From Paraburkholderia monticola (GTDB taxonomy: Bacteria; Pseudomonadota; Gammaproteobacteria; Burkholderiales; Burkholderiaceae), in assembly GCF_001580545.1 (NCBI RefSeq), contig NZ_LRBG01000037.1, forward strand, positions 310,001-374,000: DNA of 64,000 nucleotides, in the 5' to 3' direction. Below the pieces are notes generated by a model, which searched no databases, was not told where the DNA came from, and worked only from the letters and a program-made list of their open reading frames with translations. The position numbers and the translations under genes were made by a program. Positions 1-8,414 of this stretch are shown here, piece after piece; position 1 is the stretch's first letter; each line of letters begins with the position of its first letter.

Positions 1-2482
1 ATCGGTTGAGCGCCGGCCGATCGGGATTGTCCGCGGTATGCCGCTTCAGCAACTCGGGCACGAACTCCAACTTGCCGCTCGGCGTCTGCAGGCCCATGCC
101 GAATTTTTCTGCGAACTGGGACGGCAGTGGATGCGGTTCGTGAAGGTCTTTCCGCCGGCCTTCCGCGAACCAGCGCATGTCCACAGGGTGGCGCAACTCG
201 GGCTTCTCTGGCGGCACGACGAAATAGCCCTTGCGACAGAACTCGCGCCACGAAATGTGATCGGGCAGATCCGAAGAGTCAAAGACCCGCTTGACCCAGT
301 CCAGTTCGCTGCATCCCTCGGTGAACACCCCGCCCAGGCCCAGCCGGGTCAGGATGGCGGTGAAGATGTCGTAGTCCGAGCGGGACTCGCCCAAAGGCTC
401 GATGCACTTGTGCTGGAGCGTCATCATACGATGATTGACCGTGCTGAATCCATGGTGCGCATAGCCACCGGAGTTCGACCATTCGCCGATGTCCCAGCGC
501 TCCAGCGCAGTGCACGCAGGCAGGATGAGGTCGGCAAACTGGGCCTCGCCCTCCATCCAGATCGACTGGTTGACCACGCACTCGATGCTGGGGTGCCGGT
601 AGGCGTCGGCCCAGCGCCCGGAATTTGTCACCGTGCTGAATGCGGACCCGCCGTAGCGATAGATCATGTGGATCGGCGAATACCCGGGCATCGGGTAGCT
701 GTACGGCGCGAACTGGGCTTCCTGCGACATGCCGTCCCAGAGGTAGCCCGTGGCATGGCCGTTGATGATGGCGTCGGGAAGTTGCTGCCGCGGGACCATC
801 TGCCTGACGGGATTCATGGTCAGGATGTGCGGCATACGCTGGTAATTGTTGACCGCATTGGCGGTCCACGCCAGGTCGCCGGAAATGCCGCCGTCCGCGT
901 AGCCGGGGAAATAGAAATGGAGGTCGTGGGGAACACCGACTTCAAGGCAGCCGAAATTGACCCCCGGCTTACCCCAGCCCTGCATCGCCATCATCATGAT
1001 CATGCATCGCGCCCATTGGGCTCCCGTCGCGCCACGGCCCGCACCACCGAATCCCGCACCGGTCATCCCGACGGCCAGATGCACCTTCCTGTTTCCCCAC
1101 AGGCGCGCAAGCGCACGGACGTCCCTGGCAGGCACCCCGGTCTCGCTCTCCTGCCACTCGGGCGTCCTGGGAACCCCGTCGGTTTCGCCCAGAAGATAGG
1201 CCTTCCAGTCGTCGAACCCGGTCGTGCGGGTGGCAACGTAATCCTTGTCGTACAAGTCCTCCACGGCCCACACGTACATGATGGCGGTCGCAAGCGCAGC
1301 GTCAGTTTGCGGTCGGACGGGAATCCAGCGCCCGCCCAGCAACTGGGCAGTGGGATTGCAGTGCGGGTCGATATGAACGAACTCGATGCCGAGTTCCTTG
1401 GCCCACAGGCGCCGCGGCGTTCCCTCGAAGCCCGCATAGGCCCCGTTGGTGCTCTCGGGATCGCAGGACCAGAAGACGATCATCTCCGCTTCCTTGAGGC
1501 AATCCTCGACGCCGCCATAGCCGGATGGCACGCCGATGCGCATCGAGTTGCCGAAATGATGCATGGCGCCCCAGTACCAGCCTTCCCAGCTGTCCGGATT
1601 GGCGGCGACCCGGGTGAAGCCGATCAGGTTGGCAAAGCGCGTCAGCGCGCTGAGGTAGTAGCCCACATTGCCCCACTGGTGATGGGACGACATGGGGAAG
1701 GTGATGGAACCGGGACCGTGAACGCGCTTCTGCCGGTTGATTTCCTTCGCGACAATGTCCAGCGCCTCGTCCCAGCTGATACGCACGTAGCCTGATTTGC
1801 CGCGGTTCTGGGGATTGCGTTCGCCGTCAGGGTCGAAATCGACCCGCTTCATGGGATGAAGGATGCGCTTGTCGGAGTAGACCAGTGACTTGAGCGTCAA
1901 GGCGTGGGGCGCGACCAGGCCACGCCGTGGCGGGCTGAAGCGGCGTCCGCGTGCCTCGATCACCCAGCTAGGCGCATCCGTGCTGTCCAGATCGATGGGG
2001 GTCACCCGCACCACACGGTCGTCCTTGACATAGACGAACAGAGGCCCGCCGTTGGTGCAGGTGGTGTAGCGGCGGGTGCCGTCGCGCATGGGCGTGCCCA
2101 TCGGCAGGCCGACGGTCTGCATCATGCTCAGGGTTTGCAATAGCCAGACCAGCAGTTCGTCCTCGCCCTCGGTGACCACCTTGAAGTTCTTCGCGGCGTG
2201 GATGATTTCGCCCTGATCCGGCCTGGGCGACAGGAACTTCAGGGCGGTGCCCACGTCCTTGAAGGCCATGCGCACGTCGGGCCGCCGATGCCTGCCGGCG
2301 CGCGACCGGACGCGCCCGTTCCTGAACGTGATGACGCGACCGATGCTTTCATCCATGAGTCCGATCCAGGCCACGAGGTCGCGCTCCTTCAGGCGATCAC
2401 GATAGGCGGGAAAGCGGCGTGCCGTCAGGTCAATCACCTTGGGCAAGGCAAAAAGAATAGTCTTGAGGACCTGTCGTTTCAT
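1..2482 (-). CDS. Molybdopterin hydroxytransferase, pyrogallol-phloroglucinol transhydroxylase large-subunit-like, with N-terminal SCP2-like domain (partial)
   Basis: The frame is open from the ATG at 2482 to the window edge (827 codons, 3' end missing). From about residue 145 onward it closely follows the large subunit of the Pelobacter transhydroxylase as I recall it, a DMSO-reductase-family enzyme that moves hydroxyl groups between trihydroxybenzenes. SSHH (265-268) and NPDS (295-298) match the catalytic His and the Asp-Ser pair whose Ser ligates Mo; the His267-Ser298 spacing of 31 equals that of the reference enzyme. No N-terminal Cys cluster motif is seen, as in that subunit. The first ~125 residues are extra and read like an SCP2 sterol-carrier fold (pattern-based, less certain). 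The Fe-S small subunit, if present, would lie beyond the left edge. The substrate is not shown; a steroid or alkylphenol substrate is possible. Confidence 0.8.
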   Translation of the reverse strand, partial: MKRQVLKTILFALPKVIDLTARRFPAYRDRLKERDLVAWIGLMDESIGRVITFRNGRVRSRAGRHRRPDVRMAFKDVGTALKFLSPRPDQGEIIHAAKNFKVVTEGEDELLVWLLQTLSMMQTVGLPMGTPMRDGTRRYTTCTNGGPLFVYVKDDRVVRVTPIDLDSTDAPSWVIEARGRRFSPPRRGLVAPHALTLKSLVYSDKRILHPMKRVDFDPDGERNPQNRGKSGYVRISWDEALDIVAKEINRQKRVHGPGSITFPMSSHHQWGNVGYYLSALTRFANLIGFTRVAANPDSWEGWYWGAMHHFGNSMRIGVPSGYGGVEDCLKEAEMIVFWSCDPESTNGAYAGFEGTPRRLWAKELGIEFVHIDPHCNPTAQLLGGRWIPVRPQTDAALATAIMYVWAVEDLYDKDYVATRTTGFDDWKAYLLGETDGVPRTPEWQESETGVPARDVRALARLWGNRKVHLAVGMTGAGFGGAGRGATGAQWARCMIMMMAMQGWGKPGVNFGCLEVGVPHDLHFYFPGYADGGISGDLAWTANAVNNYQRMPHILTMNPVRQMVPRQQLPDAIINGHATGYLWDGMSQEAQFAPYSYPMPGYSPIHMIYRYGGSAFSTVTNSGRWADAYRHPSIECVVNQSIWMEGEAQFADLILPACTALERWDIGEWSNSGGYAHHGFSTVNHRMMTLQHKCIEPLGESRSDYDIFTAILTRLGLGGVFTEGCSELDWVKRVFDSSDLPDHISWREFCRKGYFVVPPEKPELRHPVDMRWFAEGRRKDLHEPHPLPSQFAEKFGMGLQTPSGKLEFVPELLKRHTADNPDRPALNR

Positions 2483-2760
2483 TATCCGATCCAAAGGGAA
2501 GCTTTGCTGCTCAAGCGGTGACATGACGGCATGACTGAAGGCTTCCCCGAGCGTGCGAGCAGCCCGGACGAGCGTGGTCATGTCGGCTGTGTGTCAGAGA
2601 CCCGGAATCGCCGGGCCCCTTTGCAGCAGCGTGTGTCGCAATATGTGTAATCGACCGTGAGGTCGCGGCCCACGATCAGGTCCGGGTGGTAAAAAAATAA
2701 CTTCAGTGTCTTTGATGAGCGTTCAAACCCCTCGATTGGCACATCGACGACCCGTACGCC
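2483..2760. other. Intergenic region upstream of the molybdoenzyme gene
   Basis: This leader separates ompW from the molybdoenzyme gene on the same strand. A short stem CCCGG-AATCG-CCGGG occurs near 2610. It has no clear T-tract and could be a weak ompW terminator. The TGACA/TGTCA element seen near 8350 and 19075 is not present here, and I see no gene. Confidence 0.3.
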
Positions 2761-3501
2761 CTAGAACGTATAGGCGACGTTCAGGAAGACGTTAAGCGGA
2801 TTGAGCCGGAGCGTCGACTTGGAAACGATCTGCGTTCCGGTTGCGGTCTGCCCGTATAACGTCAGGTGGGTCTTCACCGGAACGTAGCCGAGAGAGGCTC
2901 CGACCGACCAGTGTTTTGTAATCGCGTAATTTGCTCCGGCCTCGAATACTGGATTCCACGATGAACTGAGTGACGCGTGTGCCGAGCCGCCTGGACCGAG
3001 GCTATCAGTGACAAACTGGCTATTGGTCGTCCGAACCTGGGTGAACCACGTATAGTTCACGCCGAGCCCTATGAACGGACGGAATTTCGATTCGGCTGAA
3101 AACAGGTGGTATCGAAGTTCGATGGCAGGCGGCATCGGCCTTGTCGTGCCGAGGTTGCCATACTTCTGTAGCGTCCCGTCGCCAACCAGATTCACCTTTA
3201 TCGGTAGTCCAAAAAGCATGGCGACACCAATGTTGTCCGTGACGTAGTACTCGGTGGTAATTCCCACCGTATCCGTTGAGCTCGCATGCGCTCCGCTACC
3301 AGATAGCTGCTGATTCACCGCTACGCCGCCAATGCTTTCCACGGTTAGCGGTGTTGCGTCGCCCTGTGGCGCAACGTGAAGCCATCCTGTCGACAGCGTT
3401 ATGCTTCCGGCAGACTGCGCATGGGCATTGTCGATATGCGCAGCCGGGCAGATGCAAGCCGCCATACCGGCGGTGCTGATTATTCGCCTGTAATTCTTCA
3501 C
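2761..3501 (-). CDS. ompW: OmpW-family outer-membrane beta-barrel protein
   Basis: A 246-residue protein with a basic N-terminus, hydrophobic signal segment and a likely cleavage site after AHAQ. Amphipathic strands follow, and it ends in an aromatic C-terminal residue (VAYTF) typical of outer-membrane barrels. OmpW proteins are eight-stranded porins for small hydrophobic compounds. The GTG start at 3501 is preferred because AGGAG lies just upstream and the signal peptide begins there; a longer in-frame ATG at 3600 would add 33 charged residues. Its position between an aromatic-type molybdoenzyme and a ring-cleavage operon on the same strand fits a role in hydrophobic substrate entry, which is inference. 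Confidence 0.85.
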   Translation of the reverse strand: MKNYRRIISTAGMAACICPAAHIDNAHAQSAGSITLSTGWLHVAPQGDATPLTVESIGGVAVNQQLSGSGAHASSTDTVGITTEYYVTDNIGVAMLFGLPIKVNLVGDGTLQKYGNLGTTRPMPPAIELRYHLFSAESKFRPFIGLGVNYTWFTQVRTTNSQFVTDSLGPGGSAHASLSSSWNPVFEAGANYAITKHWSVGASLGYVPVKTHLTLYGQTATGTQIVSKSTLRLNPLNVFLNVAYTF

Positions 3502-3839
3502 GTGTCGTCTCCTGTCTCGGTGTCTGGACGTTTTTATGAACCGGGTGCATGCCGTGAAACCAATCCGCACTCTGCCCCGGGGGGTTGTGTCGTTCTCCAT
3601 AGTCTTCGTCCGGCTATGAAGATCAACGGTACGGCCTATTACGTAGTCATACTAAGTAAGTAAATGACTGTACCGATATTTCGACCACCATTACCTCGTT
3701 GCAAACTCGTTTTGTAAAAAACGCTTTCGAGTGATCTTTGGGGTTCCCTCTGCACCGTACCCGCTGGTCCGTCCAGCTACCCGTCGTCTCTCCGTCCCGT
3801 ATAGCTACTGATGCAGCTTGCCCTCAATCGCCATGCCCG
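3502..3839. promoter_or_regulatory. ompW upstream region with inverted repeat
   Basis: This stretch has no gene and holds the ompW promoter. An inverted repeat AGTCAT (3645-3650) / ATGACT (3664-3669) with a 13-base AT-rich spacer containing GTAAGTAA is the only structured element I see. It lies about 145 bases upstream of the GTG and is a candidate operator, distinct from the TetR-linked element near 8350. Confidence 0.35.
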
Positions 3840-4118
3840 CTAGTAAGCGCGCATCGCAAGGCGTTCAGCCTCGGGCGGGAACACACACCACGCACCGTCG
3901 CGGTGCCGGAAGAAAAACAGTCCAACCGGGCCTGTCGGTAGCATCAGTTCGATACGCACATGGTGTTTCCGATTCGAGCCCGCATGAGCGAATCGCGTAA
4001 CCCGAACCGGCGCCGCAGAAGTTGGACCGAGCCATTTTTCAACAAGCGAACGCAAGGATCTTTCCGAGGTAGTACACATTCTCTTTCCCATCAAAATCGT
4101 TTTGAGCTCTTGACTCAT
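3840..4118 (-). CDS. Small conserved-looking hypothetical protein
   Basis: A 92-residue protein with an Arg-rich first half and a compact C-terminus containing VGLFFFRHRDG, WCVFPPE and a final MRAY. The sequence looks constrained (aromatic and Pro-rich, no low complexity) and has the character of small Burkholderiales proteins of unknown function; I do not recognise a domain. The ATG at 4118 follows GGTGG closely, and an internal ATG at residue 10 has GGGAAAGAG-type context, so the start is uncertain. It lies downstream of the acyl-CoA ligase on the same strand, after a 72-base gap. Confidence 0.5.
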   Translation of the reverse strand: MSQELKTILMGKRMCTTSERSLRSLVEKWLGPTSAAPVRVTRFAHAGSNRKHHVRIELMLPTGPVGLFFFRHRDGAWCVFPPEAERLAMRAY

Positions 4119-4190
4119 GCCACCGGCGTCTCGGGTACGGTACCGGCCACTTGCACGTGACCCACGTTTCCGCGAATGTCTTTGCTCCTG

Positions 4191-6203
4191 TTACCTTGGC
4201 CTCCCAGGCACCTCGGTCGCCTCCTGACTATCAAGATTGTTCGGTGGCTTCGCGGCAGCCGAGACCGAAAATGCGAACGGAAAGCGTCCGAGCGCGGAAG
4301 TCACCAATGCTTCCAGCGCAGGGTCCGGAAGGTCGACGTGCAGTGAAATCCCGCGCGAGCTGTCTTCAATGATGCTAACGGTTGCATCCTCGACGCCGGC
4401 CGCGACGAGTGCCGTCTTAAGCGCGTCTTCCGTTTCGCGCCGTCTCAGCGCCGGCTTGAATATCTTGCCGACGCCCGTGAGTGGCATCGCATCCACGATC
4501 CGTATTCCCTTTGGACACGCGGCACGCTCGTTGATCTCGTGACGCAGGAACTCCACGAGTTCCGCTTCGGTTGCGGTGGTGCCTGGTTTTAGCTGGACAT
4601 AGGCGACCGGCAATTCACCCGCGTGCATATCGGGTCGACCCACGGCTGCGGCAATCTGGACTGCGGGATGGCGGTGAAGTGGTTCCTCGATTGCCGCAGG
4701 GTCGATGTTGTGTCCGCCACGGATAATCAGCTCCTTCTTCCGGCCGGTGAGCCAGAAATAACCGTCGGCGTCGCAACGGCCGATGTCTCCGGTATTGAGC
4801 CAGCGGCCGCCGTCACCCAGTTCCATCCAGATCCCGCAATTCTGTTCCGGCCTCGCATAGCCGCTGAACACGTTGGGACCGGAAATCACCAGTTGGCCCG
4901 GTTCGTTCACAGCGCAGTCACGCAGGTACCGTCCGTTTTCGTCGACGACCACGGCCTTCATCGCCTGACCGGGCAGAGGCAGGCCGATGGAACCGGGCCG
5001 CCGTTCGCCAAGCGGCGGGTTGGCGCTGCTGATGCAGGTGCCTTCCGTGAGGCCGTAGCCCTCGAGAATCCGGATTCCGGTGCGAGCCTGAAAACTACGC
5101 AGCAACTCCGCGGGCATCGGCGCGGCGCCGCAGAGCGCATATTCGAGCGAGCTGACGTCGCAGCCACCGATCGGCACGTCCAGTAGCGACCCGTAAAGCG
5201 TCGGCACGCCGCTGAAGAAATTGACACGATAGCGTTCCACGATCTGCCAGAAGCGCGCGACAACGCGCTCTGCGCGATATCCCTGCGGCGTACCGAGCAC
5301 GACATGAGCGCCGCGCGAAAACGGCAGCAATCCCGTCACCATCGCTGCATTGACGTGAAAAAGCGGCAATCCGCAAAACATCGTCTTCCCGGGTCCCACG
5401 CTGTCGCCGAAAAACTGGCCCGCGCTCCATGCATTTGCCACCTCGTTGCCGTGCCGGCGCATTGCGATCTTCGGCAGACCGGTCGTGCCGCCTGTGCAAA
5501 AGAAGGAGGACACGTCGTCGGCTTTCATCTGGTACCTGGCGGTGAGCGAGGTGCTGGATTCGTATGCGATTGCCGCGTTGAAGTCGTGGACGACGAGGCG
5601 CGCTGGAATGTCGCGTGGCACGTCACCGCCATCGAGCGGCCTCGGGCATTCGACGCGTTGACGGTTAAAAGCCGTCGCTCGCCGTTCCCCCGTCACATGT
5701 TCGGCGAGATCGACGAGCACGACGTGTTTGAGCGACGGAATGTCGTCGAGGATCGAATTGACTTTTTGCCAGAGGTCGGTGCCCGGAAATGGCGCGAGCG
5801 TAACAAGCACGGTTGCACCTGACGCGTTGAGCAGCTCGCCGATCGCCGCGGCTTCGAGCAGCGGGTTGATTGCGCAGACAATTCCGACGGCCTCTGCACC
5901 CCAGATCACAAAATGTGTTTCTGGCAGATTGGGCAGCACGTACGCGACGACAGAGCCACGCTGTACACCGAGCCGCGAAAACATGTTCGCGGTGCGAGTG
6001 ATGTCGCGCAGCAGCTCGGCATATGTCCAGCACTCGGGATTCGCGTAGTAGTCGTCGACTGTCGCGAAGAACGATAGAGCGGGTGCCGATGGATCGATGG
6101 CCGCGCCGCGGCAGATCATCTCGTACGTGTTCGTGGGCAGATCCGCGGGTTGTCCGTGCGCTTCCATAGCACGGACGTCCTGGATGTTCGCGACGCCTTT
6201 CAT
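4191..6203 (-). CDS. AMP-forming acyl-CoA synthetase (ANL superfamily)
   Basis: A 670-residue adenylating enzyme predicted to convert a carboxylic acid to its CoA thioester via an acyl-adenylate. The phosphate-binding loop FFCTGGTTGLPK is at 234-245 and the A5 motif EGYGLTEGT at 381-389. The A7/A8 region is seen as NTGDIG and then GRKKELIIRGG, and a C-terminal catalytic lysine lies in GVGKIFKPALR. The ATG at 6203 overlaps the stop of the upstream hydrolase gene (ATGA), implying translational coupling; the longer frame to 6341 would lie inside that gene. Third gene of the dioxygenase-hydrolase-ligase operon, so it probably activates the acid released after ring cleavage. Substrate length and type cannot be read from sequence. 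Confidence 0.9.
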   Translation of the reverse strand: MKGVANIQDVRAMEAHGQPADLPTNTYEMICRGAAIDPSAPALSFFATVDDYYANPECWTYAELLRDITRTANMFSRLGVQRGSVVAYVLPNLPETHFVIWGAEAVGIVCAINPLLEAAAIGELLNASGATVLVTLAPFPGTDLWQKVNSILDDIPSLKHVVLVDLAEHVTGERRATAFNRQRVECPRPLDGGDVPRDIPARLVVHDFNAAIAYESSTSLTARYQMKADDVSSFFCTGGTTGLPKIAMRRHGNEVANAWSAGQFFGDSVGPGKTMFCGLPLFHVNAAMVTGLLPFSRGAHVVLGTPQGYRAERVVARFWQIVERYRVNFFSGVPTLYGSLLDVPIGGCDVSSLEYALCGAAPMPAELLRSFQARTGIRILEGYGLTEGTCISSANPPLGERRPGSIGLPLPGQAMKAVVVDENGRYLRDCAVNEPGQLVISGPNVFSGYARPEQNCGIWMELGDGGRWLNTGDIGRCDADGYFWLTGRKKELIIRGGHNIDPAAIEEPLHRHPAVQIAAAVGRPDMHAGELPVAYVQLKPGTTATEAELVEFLRHEINERAACPKGIRIVDAMPLTGVGKIFKPALRRRETEDALKTALVAAGVEDATVSIIEDSSRGISLHVDLPDPALEALVTSALGRFPFAFSVSAAAKPPNNLDSQEATEVPGRPR

Positions 6204-7156
6204 GGTGCCTCTGCGACCACGCGGTTCTGCTGCACGCCCAGATTGATCGAGCGGTCGTAGCTGATGATGCTCGCCTCCACGAGGTCCCCGACCTGCAGAT
6301 ACTTGGTCCGCTCGGCCTGCAGATTCAGGAACAGACGCCACTTTTCCGCTTCAGGCAACTGAGCGGCGGCCCGCTGCTTGTCGGGCGACGGAATGATTAA
6401 CGCACAACCGGCCGGCGTGCCGGTCGCGAGCAGGTCGCCTGTGTGAAGATCCTGTACGCCTGAGAGCTCGGTCAGCGTCTCCGCGGGACCAAAGACGAGG
6501 CCCGCAGTAGTGTCGTTCTGCCGGACGGTTCCATTGACCGTCAGCGTCAGTACGAGCTCACCCAGCTTCGCAATTTCTTCCTTCTGCAGCAGACACAGAT
6601 ACGGGCCTACAGGGCCGAATGTCCGATAACTCTTGCCCTTGTAGAACTGCATCTGCGGAATCTGTATGTCGCGCGCCGAGTAATCATTCACGATCACCGC
6701 GCCCGCGACAAACTCGTGCAGGTTCTCGTCCGTCACAGTAACGCGGGAGGTGATGTCCCGTTTGAGGACAAGACCGAGTTCAATTTCGTAATCGAGGAAC
6801 CGCACCTCTTCCGGCTTCACGAGCGGCGAGTCGGCCGCAACGATGCAACTCGTCGCCTTCGTGAAGATCATGTTGAACTTCTTCGCATCCGGGTCCATGC
6901 CGGATTCGATCATATGCTGGCGATAGTTCGCTCCCTGGCAGATGAACTGCTGATTCGCGGTCACGGGCGACAGCCATTGCACCTGCGACTCGGGAATCGT
7001 CGGCCCGTCAAGCAACAGCAGCCGTTCGACCGGGTTCGCCTCGATGAATGCGGCGGTCGATCTGAACTCGCCAGGTACCGGCGTGATTGCGCCATTCGCA
7101 ACAACGCCCCACTGGGCGTGACCATCATGCAGGTAATGCAGAACGTGAACTGGCAT
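6200..7156 (-). CDS. Fumarylacetoacetate hydrolase (FAH) family protein
   Basis: A 318-residue FAH-fold enzyme. The metal-binding acidic residues appear in DYEIELGLVLKRD and the downstream IVNDYSARDIQ; PVGPYL and the DLLATGTPAG loop are also typical. FAH-family members hydrolyse C-C bonds of ring-fission products or act as hydratases/decarboxylases in meta-cleavage pathways. A GGAG ribosome site precedes the ATG. It lies 34 bases after the extradiol-type dioxygenase gene and overlaps the ligase gene by 4 bases, so the three are one operon. Predicted role: hydrolysis of the dioxygenase product. Confidence 0.88.
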   Translation of the reverse strand: MPVHVLHYLHDGHAQWGVVANGAITPVPGEFRSTAAFIEANPVERLLLLDGPTIPESQVQWLSPVTANQQFICQGANYRQHMIESGMDPDAKKFNMIFTKATSCIVAADSPLVKPEEVRFLDYEIELGLVLKRDITSRVTVTDENLHEFVAGAVIVNDYSARDIQIPQMQFYKGKSYRTFGPVGPYLCLLQKEEIAKLGELVLTLTVNGTVRQNDTTAGLVFGPAETLTELSGVQDLHTGDLLATGTPAGCALIIPSPDKQRAAAQLPEAEKWRLFLNLQAERTKYLQVGDLVEASIISYDRSINLGVQQNRVVAEAP

Positions 7157-7190
7157 TTCTAATCTCCGGATTCGATGAACATGTGTTGCT

Positions 7191-8291
7191 TCAGGCGAAA
7201 ATTCTGGCGAGTGTCCTCAGCTTGGCCAGCGTGAGGTCGGGGCTGCGGCGCAGGTTGCGGACCAGTCCGGCGATGCTCACAGGGGTCAATTTTGGCTTCG
7301 TGAAGCTGCGCGGCATCGTCGGTCCCCACTGCGCCATCGCGTCGCGGCTCACCGCATGGATTCCGGTCGGCGCGTCCGCAGTGAACAGGTCGCCGTCGCA
7401 GTAGTGTTCGTGCTTGTCGCCCCACGGGTCCAGCCAGTAGTCGAAGATCTGACTGCCGAGAATATGCCGGCCGATTCCCCAGGCGTGGGTCCAGCCGCTA
7501 TCGCGGAGAATGCGCTGCCCCATGCCGACCGCGTCTGCGTCGATGAGCTCATAAGCGCTGTGGCTGTATTTCGCGACAAATCCCTGAGCGAGCGCAAGCG
7601 TGTGATGGTCGGCGGGCTCGCCACCCAGGTCGAGGCGCATGAAGGCGACAGCGGGAGAGCCGTCGGGAAGCACCTGTACGTCGCTCGGAATGAAGCCGAA
7701 GTGCTGCGTGTACCACGCGCAGGTTTTCTGATAGTCGGCGAGTTCGAGCACCACATGCCCGAGGCGGACGATCTCCGGCGCGTGGCCGGGCGGTCGCTGG
7801 GTCCCGTTGACGCGGACCGTGGCATCGACGGAGTTGAAGGGCAACGGCAGCCGGTGAGGCAAGCTCGATGCCGGTGTCTGGCCCCAGAGCGCATCGACAC
7901 GAAAACCTGAAGGATCGGTCAGCCTCACCACGAAGCCGCCGCCCGGCAACGACGAACGCTCGACCTCCGCCGCGCCCGGCAGTTTTTGCAGCGCGACCAG
8001 CTCGAGCCAACTGCCGACCTGCAAGCCGAACCCCACGAACCGCGATTTCGGCGCCCGGCGAACGACATAGCAAAAGTGCGAAGCGCCCGTGCCGCGCAGG
8101 AGTAACAACGCTTCGTCACGCGAGACCGTCTGCAGCCCGAAGTCGTTGAGGAAACGCTCGGCTTTTCCGAGGTCGAACCGATCGAACATCAGATAGGCCA
8201 ATGCCGTCGCCTTCGCCGTCGGATTGGGATGACGCGCCGGCTGTTCAGTCGACAGTTCCGGTGCGGCACCGTTTTCGGTGGTCGTCTCCAT
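7191..8291 (-). CDS. Two-domain VOC-fold protein, probable type I extradiol dioxygenase
   Basis: A 366-residue protein with two vicinal-oxygen-chelate domains (about 25-140 and 165-310). The C-terminal domain has candidate Fe(II) ligands in order: His in RLGHVVLEL, His in DHHTLAL, and Glu in DKHEHY, the 2-His-1-carboxylate set of type I extradiol enzymes. The N-terminal domain lacks a clear metal set, as usual. The C-terminal tail after 320 is Arg/Lys-rich. First gene of the operon, transcribed from the promoter at 8333-8368. It likely cleaves a catechol-type ring, feeding the FAH-family enzyme. A non-oxygenase VOC function cannot be excluded. Confidence 0.78.
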   Translation of the reverse strand: METTTENGAAPELSTEQPARHPNPTAKATALAYLMFDRFDLGKAERFLNDFGLQTVSRDEALLLLRGTGASHFCYVVRRAPKSRFVGFGLQVGSWLELVALQKLPGAAEVERSSLPGGGFVVRLTDPSGFRVDALWGQTPASSLPHRLPLPFNSVDATVRVNGTQRPPGHAPEIVRLGHVVLELADYQKTCAWYTQHFGFIPSDVQVLPDGSPAVAFMRLDLGGEPADHHTLALAQGFVAKYSHSAYELIDADAVGMGQRILRDSGWTHAWGIGRHILGSQIFDYWLDPWGDKHEHYCDGDLFTADAPTGIHAVSRDAMAQWGPTMPRSFTKPKLTPVSIAGLVRNLRRSPDLTLAKLRTLARIFA

Positions 8292-8332
8292 AGTCTCTCC
8301 ATCTGTTTCGTTAGACTGGCGTTCGGCGCCGT

Positions 8333-8391
8333 TAATGACATTAAACTCATCGCTGATCGTTTTGTCAATGCAGAGGTTTGAATCTATACTG
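8333..8391. promoter_or_regulatory. Divergent sigma70 promoters with shared TetR-type operator (dioxygenase operon / tetR-1)
   Basis: On the minus strand, TTGACA (8363-8368), 17-base spacer, TTTAAT (8340-8345) points into the dioxygenase operon. On the plus strand, TTGTCA (8362-8367), 17-base spacer, TATACT (8385-8390) points into the TetR gene. The two -35 boxes are the same DNA read on opposite strands. The surrounding inverted repeat TGACA (8336-8340) / TGTCA (8363-8367) and the internal CAT and TGAT blocks recur with identical spacing at 19061-19092, next to a paralogous TetR gene. It is therefore probably the operator. Confidence 0.75.
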
Positions 8392-8414
8392 TGTAAAACA
8401 CCACATGTGACTCG

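Noticed and set aside
38..1795. 585-codon open frame on the plus strand
   Set aside because: It is antisense to the molybdoenzyme gene, whose conserved motifs on the minus strand are unambiguous; long antisense frames are normal in GC-rich DNA.
6204..6341. N-terminal extension of the acyl-CoA ligase
   Set aside because: Lies within the FAH-family gene; the ATGA overlap at 6200-6203 marks the real start.
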